Below are positions 1 through 11,220 of a stretch of 64,000 nt of DNA, piece by piece (positions within the stretch are counted from its first letter, which is position 1; each line of letters starts with the position of its first letter). A program made the position numbers and the translations under genes. The DNA is from Enterobacter huaxiensis (GTDB lineage: Bacteria > Pseudomonadota > Gammaproteobacteria > Enterobacterales > Enterobacteriaceae), in assembly GCF_003594935.2 (NCBI RefSeq), contig NZ_CP043342.1, positions 992,001 through 1,056,000 on the forward strand, given 5' to 3'. The notes under the pieces were generated by a model. It saw only the letters and a list, made by a program, of their open reading frames with translations, was not told the origin of the DNA and did not search any database.

Positions 1-1
1 A

Positions 2-670
2 AAAGCCTACGGCTGCGAGCTGCTGGTGCATAAAAACCCGGAAGGGGTGGCGATGGGGATTAACCCGTTCGTGCACGGTAGCGCCAAGCACACCGATATC
101 ATGAAAACCGAAGGGCTGAAGCAGGCGCTGAACAAATACGGTTTTGATGCGGCCTTCGGCGGCGCGCGCCGTGATGAAGAAAAATCCCGTGCCAAAGAGC
201 GTATCTACTCTTTCCGCGATCGCTTCCACCGCTGGGACCCGAAAAACCAGCGCCCTGAGCTGTGGCACAACTACAACGGCCAGATTAACAAAGGCGAAAG
301 CATTCGCGTCTTTCCGCTCTCTAACTGGACCGAGCTGGATATCTGGCAGTACATCTACCTGGAAAACATCGAGATCGTTCCACTTTACCTGGCGGCAGAG
401 CGCCCGGTGCTGGAACGCGACGGCATGCTGATGATGATCGACGACGATCGCATCGACCTGCAGCCGGGTGAAGAGATTAAACAACAGATGGTGCGTTTCC
501 GCACCCTCGGCTGCTGGCCGCTGACCGGCGCGGTGGAATCCAGCGCGCAAACGCTGCCGGAGATCATCGAAGAGATGCTGGTCTCGACCACCAGCGAGCG
601 ACAGGGCCGCGTGATCGACCGCGACCAGGCAGGCTCCATGGAGCTGAAGAAACGTCAGGGTTATTTCTAA
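2..670 (+). CDS. cysD: Sulfate adenylyltransferase subunit 2 (CysD), 5' end outside the window
   Basis: This is the C-terminal part of CysD, the small catalytic subunit of ATP sulfurylase, which makes adenosine 5'-phosphosulfate from sulfate and ATP in the cytoplasm. The frame is open from base 2 (reading [10 protein letters not shown]) to the TAA at 668-670, so the start lies upstream of the window. Typical CysD segments are visible: [37 protein letters not shown] and the tail [10 protein letters not shown]. The cysN start follows 9 bases after the stop, with GGAG at 671-674, as in the cysDNC operon of enteric bacteria. Identification is secure. Confidence 0.97.
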   Translation, partial: KAYGCELLVHKNPEGVAMGINPFVHGSAKHTDIMKTEGLKQALNKYGFDAAFGGARRDEEKSRAKERIYSFRDRFHRWDPKNQRPELWHNYNGQINKGESIRVFPLSNWTELDIWQYIYLENIEIVPLYLAAERPVLERDGMLMMIDDDRIDLQPGEEIKQQMVRFRTLGCWPLTGAVESSAQTLPEIIEEMLVSTTSERQGRVIDRDQAGSMELKKRQGYF

Positions 671-679
671 GGAGCCGCC

Positions 680-2104
680 ATGAACACCACTATTGCTCAA
701 CAAATCGCTGATGAAGGCGGCGTAGAAGCCTATCTGCACGCGCAACAGCATAAAAGCCTGCTGCGCTTTCTGACCTGCGGCAGCGTGGATGACGGGAAAA
801 GCACCCTGATTGGCCGCCTGCTGCACGACACCCGCCAGATTTATGAAGACCAGCTCTCTTCTCTGCACAACGACAGCAAGCGTCACGGTACCCAGGGCGA
901 AAAGCTCGACCTGGCGCTGCTGGTAGACGGACTGCAGGCGGAGCGCGAGCAGGGCATCACCATTGACGTGGCCTATCGCTACTTCTCCACCGAGAAGCGC
1001 AAATTTATCATCGCCGACACGCCGGGGCATGAGCAGTACACCCGTAACATGGCGACCGGTGCCTCCACCTGCGAGCTGGCGATCCTGCTGATGGACGCCC
1101 GTAAAGGCGTGCTGGATCAGACCCGTCGTCACAGCTTTATCTCCACGCTGCTGGGAATCAAACACCTGGTGGTGGCGGTGAACAAAATGGATCTCGTCGA
1201 CTACAGCGAAGAGACCTTCAACCGTATACGTGAAGAGTACCTGACCTTTGCCGAGCAGCTGCCGGGCAATCTCGATATCCGCTTCGTGCCGCTCTCTGCG
1301 CTTGAAGGGGATAACGTCGCGTCCCAGAGCGCAAACATGCCCTGGTACAGCGGCCCGACGCTGCTGGAAGTGCTGGAAACCGTTGAGATCCAGCGCGTGG
1401 TCGACACCCAGCCGATGCGTTTCCCGGTGCAGTACGTTAACCGTCCGAACCTCGATTTCCGCGGTTTCTCCGGCACCATTGCCTCTGGCTCGGTGAACGT
1501 CGGTCAGCGCGTAAAAGTGCTGCCGTCAGGCGTGGAATCGTCCATCGCCCGCATTGTCACCTTTGATGGCGATCTGCCGGAAGCGGGGGCAGGTGAAGCG
1601 GTCACGCTGGTGCTGAAAGACGAAATTGATATCAGCCGGGGCGACCTGCTGGTCGATGCGAGCGAATCGCTGGCAGCCGTTCAGGGGGCTGCCGTAGACG
1701 TGGTGTGGATGGCCGAGCAGCCGCTGACGGCAGGCCAGAGCTACGACATTAAAATTGCGGGCAAGAAAACGCGTGCCCGGGTGGACGGCATTCAGTTCCA
1801 GGTGGACATCAATAATCTGACTCAACGCGACGTGAGCGAGCTGCCGCTGAACGGCATTGGCCTGGTTGATCTGACCTTCGACGAGCCGCTGGTGCTGGAT
1901 CAGTATCAGCAGAACCCGGTCACCGGGGGGCTTATCTTTATCGACAGGCTGACCAACGTCACCGTTGGCGCCGGCATGGTGCGCGAGCCAAACGAGCAGG
2001 CGGCCGTGGCGTCTGAATTCAGCGCCTTTGAGCTGGAGCTGAACGCGCTGGTGCGTAAGCACTTCCCGCACTGGGGCGCACGCGATCTGCTGGGAGGCAA
2101 GTAA
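680..2104 (+). CDS. cysN: Sulfate adenylyltransferase subunit 1, GTPase (CysN)
   Basis: CysN is the GTPase subunit of ATP sulfurylase. GTP hydrolysis drives the unfavourable adenylation of sulfate by CysD. The 474-residue protein has the translation-factor GTPase motifs in order: P-loop GSVDDGKST at residues 34-42, DTPGHEQY near 113 and NKMD near 167. Beta-barrel domains of the EF-Tu type follow. Length is normal for enteric CysN. The stop overlaps the cysC start by one base (TAATG), which suggests translational coupling. It is the second gene of the cysteine-regulated cysDNC operon. Confidence 0.98.
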   Translation: MNTTIAQQIADEGGVEAYLHAQQHKSLLRFLTCGSVDDGKSTLIGRLLHDTRQIYEDQLSSLHNDSKRHGTQGEKLDLALLVDGLQAEREQGITIDVAYRYFSTEKRKFIIADTPGHEQYTRNMATGASTCELAILLMDARKGVLDQTRRHSFISTLLGIKHLVVAVNKMDLVDYSEETFNRIREEYLTFAEQLPGNLDIRFVPLSALEGDNVASQSANMPWYSGPTLLEVLETVEIQRVVDTQPMRFPVQYVNRPNLDFRGFSGTIASGSVNVGQRVKVLPSGVESSIARIVTFDGDLPEAGAGEAVTLVLKDEIDISRGDLLVDASESLAAVQGAAVDVVWMAEQPLTAGQSYDIKIAGKKTRARVDGIQFQVDINNLTQRDVSELPLNGIGLVDLTFDEPLVLDQYQQNPVTGGLIFIDRLTNVTVGAGMVREPNEQAAVASEFSAFELELNALVRKHFPHWGARDLLGGK

Positions 2105-2709
2105 TGGCCGCCCACGATGAGAACGTCGTCTGGCATCCTCATCCGGTCACCGTCGCCCAGCGCGAACAGCTCCACGGTCACCGTGGGGTTGTGCTGTGGT
2201 TTACCGGGCTGTCTGGTTCGGGTAAATCCACGGTGGCAGGCGCGCTGGAAGAGGCGTTGCATCAGCAGGGCGTGAGCACGTACCTGCTGGACGGCGACAA
2301 CGTGCGTCACGGCCTGTGCAGCGATTTAGGCTTTAGCGACGACGACCGCAAAGAGAACATTCGCCGGGTTGGTGAGGTTGCCAGCCTGATGGCGGATGCC
2401 GGGCTGGTGGTGCTGACCGCGTTTATCTCGCCCCACCGCGCGGAGCGCCAGACGGTGCGCGAACGCGTGGGTCAGGATCGCTTTATCGAGGTGTTTGTCG
2501 ATACGCCGCTGGAGATTTGCGAAGCGCGCGACCCGAAAGGGCTGTACAAGAAAGCGCGTGCCGGAGAACTGCGCAACTTCACCGGAATTGACGCGGTATA
2601 CGAAGCGCCTGAATCCCCTGAGATTCACCTGGAAGGTCAACAATTGGTAACAAATTTAGTAAGCCAATTATTAGACCTGCTCAGACGGGACGATATTATC
2701 AGATCCTGA
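2104..2709 (+). CDS. cysC: Adenylyl-sulfate kinase (CysC)
   Basis: CysC phosphorylates adenosine 5'-phosphosulfate to PAPS, the second step of assimilatory sulfate activation. The 201-residue protein has the P-loop GLSGSGKST at residues 35-43, the DGDNVRHGL segment that binds substrate, and the [13 protein letters not shown] segment of APS kinases. It starts on the ATG overlapping the cysN stop and is the last gene of cysDNC. A strong hairpin follows the stop at once. Confidence 0.98.
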   Translation: MAAHDENVVWHPHPVTVAQREQLHGHRGVVLWFTGLSGSGKSTVAGALEEALHQQGVSTYLLDGDNVRHGLCSDLGFSDDDRKENIRRVGEVASLMADAGLVVLTAFISPHRAERQTVRERVGQDRFIEVFVDTPLEICEARDPKGLYKKARAGELRNFTGIDAVYEAPESPEIHLEGQQLVTNLVSQLLDLLRRDDIIRS

Positions 2710-2715
2710 GACGGT

Positions 2716-2744
2716 ATCGTTCGGGATCTGTCTTCCCGAACGAT
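2716..2744. terminator. Perfect 11-bp hairpin after cysC
   Basis: The arms ATCGTTCGGGA (2716-2726) and TCCCGAACGAT (2734-2744) are perfect reverse complements around a 7-base loop. It lies 6 bases past the cysC stop and before ygbE. There is no run of T after the stem, so it is not a standard intrinsic terminator. It may protect the 3' end of the cys mRNA or cause partial termination. Confidence 0.6.
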
Positions 2745-2767
2745 GAGTCACGGTCACAGGATTAGCT

Positions 2768-3094
2768 ATGCGCAACAGTGAAAATTACATTATTACCACA
2801 GTGTCGGAGCCGATAACGCCCGACGACGAGACGACATGGTCCTTTCCTGGGGCCTTCGTCGGCTTCGTCGCGTGGTTGCTGGCGCTGGGCATTCCTTTTC
2901 TCATCTACGGTGGGAACACGCTTTTCTTCTTCCTCTACACCTGGCCCTTCTTCCTGGCACTGATGCCCGTCGCGGTTGTCGTCGGCATTGCGCTGCATTC
3001 TCTCCTCAATGGCAAACTCCTTTACAGCGCCGTTGTCACGATTGTGACGGTGGTTCTGATGTTTGGTCTGTTATTTTTGTGGCTCATGGGCTAA
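2768..3094 (+). CDS. ygbE: YgbE-like DUF3561 inner membrane protein
   Basis: A 108-residue protein of unknown function at the position that ygbE holds in E. coli, between cysC and ftsB. After a polar N-terminus of about 25 residues there are three hydrophobic segments (around FVGFVAWLLALGIPFLIYG, FFLALMPVAVVVGIAL and VVTIVTVVLMFGLLFLWLMG), so an integral inner membrane protein is expected. The name rests on gene order and the membrane profile. No catalytic motif is visible. It is probably transcribed apart from cysDNC because of the hairpin upstream. Confidence 0.88.
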   Translation: MRNSENYIITTVSEPITPDDETTWSFPGAFVGFVAWLLALGIPFLIYGGNTLFFFLYTWPFFLALMPVAVVVGIALHSLLNGKLLYSAVVTIVTVVLMFGLLFLWLMG

Positions 3095-3260
3095 CTTCAG
3101 CCATAATTCAAACCGTAACCAACTGTGTGACGATATTGTGCAGGGCGATTCTGCGGAAAAAATGTGGTACATTTGCCCGCGATGTTGCGGCATCTCTGTT
3201 ACCCCGGCGTAGTGTCCTGGGGAAGTCTTGGGATGAGGATGCCGTTTTTCAGGGGGCAGG

Positions 3261-3572
3261 ATGGGTAAACTAACGCTGCTGTTGCTGGCTTTGCTGGTCT
3301 GGCTGCAATATTCGCTGTGGTTCGGTAAAAACGGGCTGCACGACTATAGCCGGGTGAGCGATGACGTCGCGGCCCAGCAGGCAACAAACGCTAAACTTAA
3401 GGCGCGTAACGATCAACTCTTTGCTGAAATTGATGACCTCAATGGCGGGCAAGAGGCGATTGAGGAACGCGCGCGCAATGAACTCAGTATGACTAAGCCG
3501 GGCGAAACCTTTTATCGTCTGGTTCCGGATGCGTCTAAACGCAATCAGGGCTCAGCACAAAACAATCGATAA
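3261..3572 (+). CDS. ftsB: Cell division protein FtsB
   Basis: FtsB is a small bitopic divisome protein that forms the FtsQ-FtsB-FtsL complex and helps activate septal peptidoglycan synthesis. The 103-residue product has a short N-terminus, one transmembrane helix (about residues 4-21, [19 protein letters not shown]) and a periplasmic coiled coil, ending with the conserved [20 protein letters not shown] segment. The start is the ATG after GGGGGCAGG. IspD follows 19 bases downstream, the usual ftsB-ispD-ispF-truD arrangement. Confidence 0.97.
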   Translation: MGKLTLLLLALLVWLQYSLWFGKNGLHDYSRVSDDVAAQQATNAKLKARNDQLFAEIDDLNGGQEAIEERARNELSMTKPGETFYRLVPDASKRNQGSAQNNR

Positions 3573-3591
3573 TCAGGCCCAGGATTACGAC

Positions 3592-4302
3592 ATGGCAGTA
3601 ACTTTTTCGGACGTATGCGCCGTGGTGCCGGCCGCAGGTTTTGGCCGGCGCATGCAGACAGAATGTCCCAAGCAGTACCTCTCGATTGGCGATAAAACGA
3701 TCCTCGAACACTCCGTGGCGGCGCTGCTGGCGCATCCACGGGTGACGCACGTCGTGATCGCCATCAGCCCAGGCGATGCGCGTTTCGCGCAGCTACCGCT
3801 GGCAAACCACCCGCAAATTACCGTCGTTGACGGCGGCGCCGAACGCGCCGACTCCGTGCTGGCGGGCATTCAGGCTGCGGGTCACGCGCAATGGGTGCTG
3901 GTCCATGACGCCGCGCGCCCGTGCCTGCATCAGGACGATCTTGCGCGTCTGCTGGCCCTCAGCGAAACAAGCAGGGTCGGTGGCATTCTCGCCGCTCCGG
4001 TGCGCGATACCATGAAGCGCGCCGAGCCGGGCAGGCAGGCCATCGCCCATACCGTTGAGCGCGTCGATCTCTGGCACGCGCTGACGCCACAGTTTTTCCC
4101 CCGCGAACTCCTCCATGACTGCTTAACGCGTGCGCTTAAAGAGGGCGCGACCATCACGGACGAAGCCTCCGCGCTGGAGTATTGCGGTTTTCACCCTGAG
4201 CTTGTTGAAGGACGCGCTGATAATATAAAAGTGACGCGCCCGGAAGATTTACAGCTCGCGGAATTTTATCTTACCCGTTCGACCCATCAGGAGAAGGCAT
4301 AA
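3592..4302 (+). CDS. ispD: 2-C-methyl-D-erythritol 4-phosphate cytidylyltransferase (IspD)
   Basis: IspD transfers CMP to methylerythritol phosphate, the third step of the MEP isoprenoid pathway. The 236-residue protein carries the nucleotidyltransferase loop PAAGFGRRM (residues 13-21), and later [10 protein letters not shown] and TDEASALEY. The frame is open upstream into ftsB, but MAVTFSDVC at 3592 matches the family N-terminus and was chosen. The stop overlaps the ispF ATG by one base. Confidence 0.97.
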   Translation: MAVTFSDVCAVVPAAGFGRRMQTECPKQYLSIGDKTILEHSVAALLAHPRVTHVVIAISPGDARFAQLPLANHPQITVVDGGAERADSVLAGIQAAGHAQWVLVHDAARPCLHQDDLARLLALSETSRVGGILAAPVRDTMKRAEPGRQAIAHTVERVDLWHALTPQFFPRELLHDCLTRALKEGATITDEASALEYCGFHPELVEGRADNIKVTRPEDLQLAEFYLTRSTHQEKA

Positions 4303-4781
4303 TGCGAATTGGACACGGTTTTGATGTACACGCCTTTGGCGGAGAAGGCCCAATTATCATTGGCGGCGTACGTATCCCTTACGAAAAAGGGCTGCTGGCG
4401 CATTCTGATGGCGACGTGGCGCTACACGCCTTAACCGATGCCTTGCTCGGTGCTGCGGCACTCGGCGATATCGGCAAACTGTTCCCGGACACCGACCCGG
4501 CGTTCAAAGGGGCAGACAGCCGTGAGCTGCTGCGCGAAGCCTGGCGCCGTATTCAGGCCAAAGGCTACGCCCTGGGTAACGTTGACGTAACGATCATCGC
4601 GCAGGCACCGAAAATGCTGCCGCACATCCCGCAGATGCGCGTGTTTATCACTGAAGATCTGGGCTGCCACATGGATGACGTTAACGTCAAAGCCACCACC
4701 ACCGAGAAGCTGGGCTTTACCGGTCGCGGCGAAGGCATTGCCTGTGAGGCCGTTGCGCTGCTGGTGAAGGCGGCAAAATGA
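4302..4781 (+). CDS. ispF: 2-C-methyl-D-erythritol 2,4-cyclodiphosphate synthase (IspF)
   Basis: IspF cyclises CDP-methylerythritol phosphate, releasing CMP, in the MEP pathway. The 159-residue protein shows the zinc ligands Asp8 and His10 in [12 protein letters not shown], the HSDGDV loop near residues 41-46 and the C-terminal [17 protein letters not shown] segment. It is coupled to ispD by a one-base overlap and overlaps truD by four bases (ATGA). Confidence 0.98.
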   Translation: MRIGHGFDVHAFGGEGPIIIGGVRIPYEKGLLAHSDGDVALHALTDALLGAAALGDIGKLFPDTDPAFKGADSRELLREAWRRIQAKGYALGNVDVTIIAQAPKMLPHIPQMRVFITEDLGCHMDDVNVKATTTEKLGFTGRGEGIACEAVALLVKAAK

Positions 4782-5807
4782 CAGACTTCGACGACCTGAC
4801 GTATCTGCACGGTAAACCACAGGGAAGCGGCCTGCTGAAAGCCAGCCCGGAAGATTTTGTGGTGGTGGAGGATTTAGGCTTTGAGCCGGACGGTGAAGGC
4901 GAACATCTCCTGGTGCGTATTCTGAAAAACGGCTGCAACACCCGGTTTGTGGCCGACGCGCTGGCAAAATTCCTCAAAATTCACGCCCGTGAAGTCAGCT
5001 TCGCCGGGCAGAAGGACAAACACGCCGTCACCGAGCAGTGGCTCTGCGCGCGCGTGCCTGGCAACGTAATGCCTGATTTAAGCAAATTTGAGCTTGAAGG
5101 CTGTAAAGTGCTGGAGTACGCCCGCCACAAGCGCAAGCTGCGTCTGGGGGCGTTGAAAGGTAACGCCTTTACCCTGGTGCTGCGTGAAGTAACCAATCGC
5201 GATGACGTTGAGAAGCGTTTAAACGCGATTAACGAACAGGGCGTACCGAACTACTTTGGCGCACAGCGCTTTGGCATTGGCGGCAGTAACCTGCAGGGCG
5301 CGCTGCGCTGGGCGCAAAGCGATGCCCCGGTGCGCGACAGGAATAAACGCAGTTTTTGGTTGTCGGCAGCACGCAGCGCGTTGTTTAATCAGATTGTGAG
5401 CGAACGACTGAAAAAAACGGACGCGAATCAAGTTGTTGTCGGCGATGCGCTACAATTAGCGGGACGCGGAAGCTGGTTTGTGGCAACGGCTGAGGAAATG
5501 GCCGATGTCCAGTCGCGCGTGGAGGCCAAAACCCTGATGATTACCGCCGCGTTGCCCGGTACGGGCGACTGGGGGCCGCAGGGGGATGCGCTGGCCGCCG
5601 AGCAGGCCGCCGTGGCGGATGCGCCAGAATTACAATCATTGCTGGTGCGGGAAAAAGTCGAAGCGGCACGCCGTGCGATGCTGCTCTACCCGCAGCAGTT
5701 AAGCTGGAACTGGTGGGATGACGTGACCGTCGAGTTACGCTTCTGGCTGCCGGCAGGTAGCTTTGCCACCAGTGTTGTCAGGGAACTTATCAACACGTCG
5801 GGTGATT

Positions 5808-5827
<20 letters not shown>
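4778..5827 (+). CDS. truD: tRNA pseudouridine(13) synthase (TruD)
   Basis: TruD converts U13 of tRNA-Glu to pseudouridine. The 349-residue protein has the catalytic aspartate at residue 80 within [13 protein letters not shown], and the family segment [18 protein letters not shown]. Its ATG overlaps the ispF stop, and its end overlaps the surE start by 20 bases, typical of this tightly packed enteric operon. Confidence 0.97.
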
Positions 5828-7189
<1,362 letters not shown>

Positions 7190-7304
7190 GACTCGGATTT
7201 ATCCAGGGTTATTAAGGCAAATTCAGCGTATGGTGTGGCGCAAAAGGTTCGTGCCATCACGGTTATTTTAAGTCACTGGTAGTTAACACATTCCTGGGGG
7301 ATAA

Positions 7305-8429
7305 ATGAGCGCGGGAAGCCCAAAATTCACCATCAGCCGTGTTGCGGCATTATCACTGGTTTCTCTATGGCTGGCAGGCTGTACAAGTTCGAATAACGCG
7401 CCTGCGCCGGTAAGCTCCGTCGGCGGGAACAGCGGATCGGGTAACACGTCCAGCGGAATGTTGATCACCCCTCCGCCTAAAATGGGCGCGTCTACGGCGC
7501 AGCAAACTCCGCAGATCCAGCCTGTTCAGCAGCCTGTATCCCAGCCAACACAAATACAGCCAGTGCAACAGCCTGTTCAGACCGAAAATGGCCGCATAGT
7601 GTATAACCGTAAGTATGGGAACATTCCGAAAGGAAGCTATACGGGCGGCAGTACCTATACGGTGAAACGCGGCGATACGCTCTTCTACATTGCCTGGATC
7701 ACCGGGAACGATTTCCGTGACCTGGCACAGCGTAATAACGTGCAGGCCCCGTATGGACTGGAAGTCGGACAAACGCTTCAGGTTGGCAACGCGACGGGTA
7801 CGCCGCTCACGCCGGGTAACTCTGTTTCTGCTGCCGACGTCACGGCGCAAAATAACAGCGTTAAGCCTGCACAAAAAACCACCACGGTAGTTGCTTCGCA
7901 ACCTGTAATTACGTATTCTGAGGATTCAGGTGATCAGAGTGCTAACAAAATGTTGCCGAATAATAAAGGTACTGCGACGGTTGTCACAGCACCGGTTACG
8001 GCACCTGTGGTTAGCTCTACCGAGCCGACTGCCAGCAGTATGAGTTCCAGTTCGCCAATCTCCACCTGGCGCTGGCCGACTGACGGTAAGGTTATCGAGA
8101 ACTTCTCTTCCTCCGAGGGGGGAAATAAAGGGATCGATATCGCAGGAAGTAAGGGACAGGCTATCATCGCGACCGCAGACGGACGCGTTGTGTATGCCGG
8201 TAACGCTCTGCGCGGTTACGGTAATCTTATTATCATAAAACATAACGATGATTACCTGAGTGCCTACGCCCATAACGATACAATGCTGGTCCGGGAGCAA
8301 CAAGAAATCAAGGCGGGGCAGAAAATCGCTACCATGGGTAGCACCGGCACCAGTTCTACACGCTTGCATTTTGAAATTCGTTACAAGGGGAAATCCGTAA
8401 ACCCGCTGCAGTATTTGCCGCAGCGATAA
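7305..8429 (+). CDS. nlpD: Murein hydrolase activator NlpD, outer membrane lipoprotein
   Basis: NlpD activates the amidase AmiC for daughter-cell separation. The 374-residue protein has a lipoprotein signal with lipobox LAGC (Cys26), a Gln/Pro-rich linker, a LysM domain at about 118-162 ([13 protein letters not shown]...[11 protein letters not shown]) and a C-terminal M23/LytM domain that lacks the full set of catalytic zinc ligands, as expected for an activator. Start: ATG after GGGGG at 7297-7301. In E. coli the main rpoS promoter lies inside nlpD, and the same is probable here. Confidence 0.96.
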   Translation: MSAGSPKFTISRVAALSLVSLWLAGCTSSNNAPAPVSSVGGNSGSGNTSSGMLITPPPKMGASTAQQTPQIQPVQQPVSQPTQIQPVQQPVQTENGRIVYNRKYGNIPKGSYTGGSTYTVKRGDTLFYIAWITGNDFRDLAQRNNVQAPYGLEVGQTLQVGNATGTPLTPGNSVSAADVTAQNNSVKPAQKTTTVVASQPVITYSEDSGDQSANKMLPNNKGTATVVTAPVTAPVVSSTEPTASSMSSSSPISTWRWPTDGKVIENFSSSEGGNKGIDIAGSKGQAIIATADGRVVYAGNALRGYGNLIIIKHNDDYLSAYAHNDTMLVREQQEIKAGQKIATMGSTGTSSTRLHFEIRYKGKSVNPLQYLPQR

Positions 8430-8489
8430 TTTGACGGGGCATGCCAGCCAGGATGTCTCGTTCAGGGATCACGGGTAGGAGCCACCTTT
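8430..8489 (+). promoter_or_regulatory. nlpD-rpoS intergenic region: end of the rpoS mRNA leader
   Basis: The segment ends with TAGGAGCC followed by ACCTTT and the rpoS ATG, which is the enteric rpoS ribosome binding site context. In E. coli this is the 3' part of a long leader transcribed from within nlpD. It folds to mask the start and is opened by small RNAs with Hfq. The function here is inferred from that conservation. I did not fold the RNA. Confidence 0.5.
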
Positions 8490-9482
8490 ATGAGTCAGAA
8501 TACGCTGAAAGTTCATGATCTAAATGAAGATGCGGAATTTGATGAGAACGGAGCAGAGGCTTTTGACGAAAAAGCCTTAGTAGAAGAGGAACCCAGTGAT
8601 AACGATTTGGCTGAAGAAGAGCTGTTATCGCAGGGCGCCACACAGCGTGTACTGGACGCGACTCAGCTTTACCTTGGGGAGATTGGTTACTCCCCACTGT
8701 TAACGGCCGAAGAAGAAGTCTATTTTGCACGTCGTGCTTTGCGTGGAGATGTTGCCTCGCGCCGCCGCATGATTGAAAGTAACTTGCGTCTGGTCGTGAA
8801 AATTGCCCGCCGTTACGGCAATCGTGGTCTGGCTCTGCTGGACCTGATTGAAGAGGGCAACTTAGGTCTCATCCGCGCAGTTGAGAAGTTTGACCCGGAA
8901 CGCGGGTTCCGTTTCTCAACCTACGCGACCTGGTGGATTCGTCAGACCATCGAACGGGCAATTATGAACCAAACCCGTACGATTCGACTGCCGATCCACA
9001 TCGTCAAAGAGCTGAACGTCTATCTGCGTACCGCGCGCGAGTTGTCCCATAAGCTGGACCACGAGCCAAGTGCGGAAGAGATCGCCGAGCAGCTTGATAA
9101 ACCGGTTGATGACGTAAGCCGTATGCTGCGTCTCAACGAGCGCATTACCTCAGTTGACACCCCGTTGGGTGGCGACTCCGAAAAAGCGCTGCTGGATATT
9201 CTGGCCGATGAAAAAGACAACGGCCCGGAAGACACCACGCAGGACGATGACATGAAACAGAGCATCGTCAAATGGCTGTTCGAACTGAACGCCAAACAGC
9301 GTGAAGTGCTGGCACGTCGTTTCGGTTTACTGGGGTACGAAGCTGCGACACTGGAAGACGTCGGCCGTGAAATTGGCCTGACCCGCGAACGTGTTCGTCA
9401 GATTCAGGTTGAAGGTCTGCGTCGCCTGCGTGAAATCCTGCAGGGGCAAGGGCTGAACATCGAAGCGCTGTTCCGCGAATAA
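8490..9482 (+). CDS. rpoS: RNA polymerase sigma factor RpoS
   Basis: RpoS is the stationary-phase and general stress sigma factor. The 330-residue frame is intact, with region 2 ([19 protein letters not shown]), region 3 and the region 4 helix-turn-helix ([19 protein letters not shown]). Full length matters because rpoS is often inactivated in laboratory or host-adapted strains. An intrinsic terminator follows 14 bases after the stop. The stretch beyond rpoS up to mutS is a known variable region in enterics. Confidence 0.98.
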   Translation: MSQNTLKVHDLNEDAEFDENGAEAFDEKALVEEEPSDNDLAEEELLSQGATQRVLDATQLYLGEIGYSPLLTAEEEVYFARRALRGDVASRRRMIESNLRLVVKIARRYGNRGLALLDLIEEGNLGLIRAVEKFDPERGFRFSTYATWWIRQTIERAIMNQTRTIRLPIHIVKELNVYLRTARELSHKLDHEPSAEEIAEQLDKPVDDVSRMLRLNERITSVDTPLGGDSEKALLDILADEKDNGPEDTTQDDDMKQSIVKWLFELNAKQREVLARRFGLLGYEAATLEDVGREIGLTRERVRQIQVEGLRRLREILQGQGLNIEALFRE

Positions 9483-9496
9483 GCAACCATTCGTCA

Positions 9497-9530
9497 AAAA
9501 AGGCCCGTCGTGAGACGGGCCTTTTTCTTT
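9497..9530 (+). terminator. Intrinsic terminator of rpoS
   Basis: AAAAAAGGCCCGTC, loop GTGA, then GACGGGCC followed by TTTTTCTTTT form a GC-rich stem with a T-run. The A-run on the left arm means it could also work for the converging SnoaL-like gene on the other strand. Confidence 0.92.
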
Positions 9531-9534
9531 TGCG

Positions 9535-9912
9535 CTACGGCTGCGCCGTTTCATGCAGCAAACGCCAGGTAATGTTGTTTCCTTCCTGATTAAGCACCGC
9601 GGTTGACCAGCGCACGTTGACGGGCTGATCCGGCCGGGTTTGCGTTTCGCGATAGTGAAGTACCGCGCCGTTATCCCATGCTTGCAGCGTCGTTAACGCA
9701 TCGATGGTAATTTTCAGGCCAGGTCGGCTCGCGCGCTGCGCGTCAAGGAAGCTGACCAGGGCGCTGTGGTCTAAGTGGGCACCGCTCGGTGGAACCATCA
9801 GAAAGTCCGGGCGGAAACGGGCGGCCAGGGCGGCTACATCACCTTTTCCTGCACCTAACCAGTTCTCAAGTGCGACGTGGATGTCGATAATTTCATGTTC
9901 GAAATGCGTCAT
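9535..9912 (-). CDS. SnoaL-like / DUF4440-type NTF2-fold protein
   Basis: A 125-residue protein with the small cone-like fold pattern of DUF4440/SnoaL proteins: an N-terminal helix (IDIHVALENWLGAGKGDVAALAARF), a FLMVPPSG strand, and C-terminal strands including VRWSTAVLNQEGNNITWRLLHETAQP. Such proteins serve as small enzymes or ligand binders, and the sequence does not say which. Its ATG overlaps the MFS gene stop by four bases, so the two are probably one operon with a shared role, possibly handling of a small toxic compound. Confidence 0.7.
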   Translation of the reverse strand: MTHFEHEIIDIHVALENWLGAGKGDVAALAARFRPDFLMVPPSGAHLDHSALVSFLDAQRASRPGLKITIDALTTLQAWDNGAVLHYRETQTRPDQPVNVRWSTAVLNQEGNNITWRLLHETAQP

Positions 9913-11111
9913 GGTTTCTCCTGATGCAGCTGCGTAAGCACCTGCGCGTTGTTAAGACGGAAAACGTAAAGTACCGGCAGTAAGGTCATGGCTGCGGCAA
10001 AGATAAACATCCCGTGCCAGGCGGCGAGCGGAGCAAGACAAGCCTGCATGGTGCTCAGCACCTGGGCCAGCAGCAGGGCGCCGGCAAAAAAGCTCAGCTG
10101 GCGATTAAGGTTCCACAGCGCGCTGGCATCAGGCATATCCTCTTGTCGCGTTGTCAGAAAGGCGCTGCTCTGAGCCGTGCTGCTGCACAGGCTTCCTCCT
10201 GCGCCCATCAGCGTAAACGCAACGACGGGCAGCAGCGTGGCTGAACTGACGTTAATCAAAAGCAGAATGCCCGTCGCCTGCAAAAGGCAGCCAATGACGA
10301 CCAGAGGCCGGGGGCCGATACGGTTGAAATAGCGTCCCGTCGCCGTAATGGCGATAAAAGATGCCACCGACCAGGGCAGCATAAGCATGCCCGTTGCGCT
10401 GGGCGTCATGCCCGCTTCGCTCTGAAGGTAATACATTCCCGTTACGTTTACGCCAATAAAGATGCCGGGTACGCACAAATAGATCAGCATGGAAAAGCGC
10501 ATCAGCGGGTTCGCCAGCAAAGAGAGGTTCAGTAGCCTGGCTGTTTTAACCGGCGGCGCTTCAGTTTTGAGCCACGCGCAGGCCAACGCGAAAGTAACGA
10601 TAGCGACGGGTAGCGTGGCAAAAAATATCCAGCGCCAGCTAAAAGCTTGAACCAGCGCACCGCCCACCGCCGGGGAACAGGCAGGGGCAAGCAGTGCGAC
10701 CAGCATCACCGCCGAGGAGAGTCTGGCGCGTTCGTGAGGCTTGAACTGTTGCCAGGTCAGCGCCTGTCCGACCGGGATCAGCAACCCGCCACCGACGCCC
10801 TGCAGCGCGCGCCAGGCAATCAGACTTTCCAGCGAAGAGGACAGTCCCGCCGCCGCTGAGGCCGCGCTGAAGAGGACCAGGGAGAGAAGAATGATGCGCT
10901 TCGGCCCGAGGCGGCGCGTCAGGATGCTGCTGAAAGGGATGACGAGCGTCAGGCCGGCAGTGTACCCGTTACTCACCCATGCAAGCGCGGAAGGGGTGGC
11001 GTTAAACGCGTGAGCCATTGCCGGAAAGGCGACGCTGGCGATAAACATGTTAATCAAATCAAGGAACAAGCCAAGCAGAAAGACCAAGGCAATTTTGCTG
11101 CGATACGTCAT
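9909..11111 (-). CDS. MFS transporter, probable drug/proton antiporter
   Basis: A 400-residue inner membrane protein with about 12 hydrophobic segments. It has the MFS motif after TM2 (SILTRRLGPKRIILLSL) and an antiporter-type TM5 segment (LLAPACSPAVGGALVQAFSWRWIFF), both usual in DHA-type drug exporters. The start at 11111 is preceded by GGAGG. The frame is open further upstream, but that would cross the regulator promoter region. It is divergent from a LysR-type regulator with a strong palindrome between them, so control by that regulator is likely. The substrate is unknown. Confidence 0.85.
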   Translation of the reverse strand: MTYRSKIALVFLLGLFLDLINMFIASVAFPAMAHAFNATPSALAWVSNGYTAGLTLVIPFSSILTRRLGPKRIILLSLVLFSAASAAAGLSSSLESLIAWRALQGVGGGLLIPVGQALTWQQFKPHERARLSSAVMLVALLAPACSPAVGGALVQAFSWRWIFFATLPVAIVTFALACAWLKTEAPPVKTARLLNLSLLANPLMRFSMLIYLCVPGIFIGVNVTGMYYLQSEAGMTPSATGMLMLPWSVASFIAITATGRYFNRIGPRPLVVIGCLLQATGILLLINVSSATLLPVVAFTLMGAGGSLCSSTAQSSAFLTTRQEDMPDASALWNLNRQLSFFAGALLLAQVLSTMQACLAPLAAWHGMFIFAAAMTLLPVLYVFRLNNAQVLTQLHQEKP

Positions 11112-11182
11112 GGTGGATCCTCCGGTGAGGTGGCGTATCGTATCGGCCCGCACGCCGCGGATAAACGCGACAAAGCACGATA

Positions 11183-11207
11183 TACTGTCAAAAATATTTT
11201 GACAGTA
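11183..11207. promoter_or_regulatory. 25-bp palindrome, candidate LysR-type operator
   Basis: The arms TACTGTCAAAA and TTTTGACAGTA are perfect inverted repeats around ATA. The site lies 13 bases before the LysR gene start and 71 bases before the divergent MFS gene start. It contains the T-N11-A pattern of LysR-family sites, and its position suggests autorepression together with control of the exporter. Confidence 0.7.
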
Positions 11208-11220
11208 AGCAAGGAAAACT

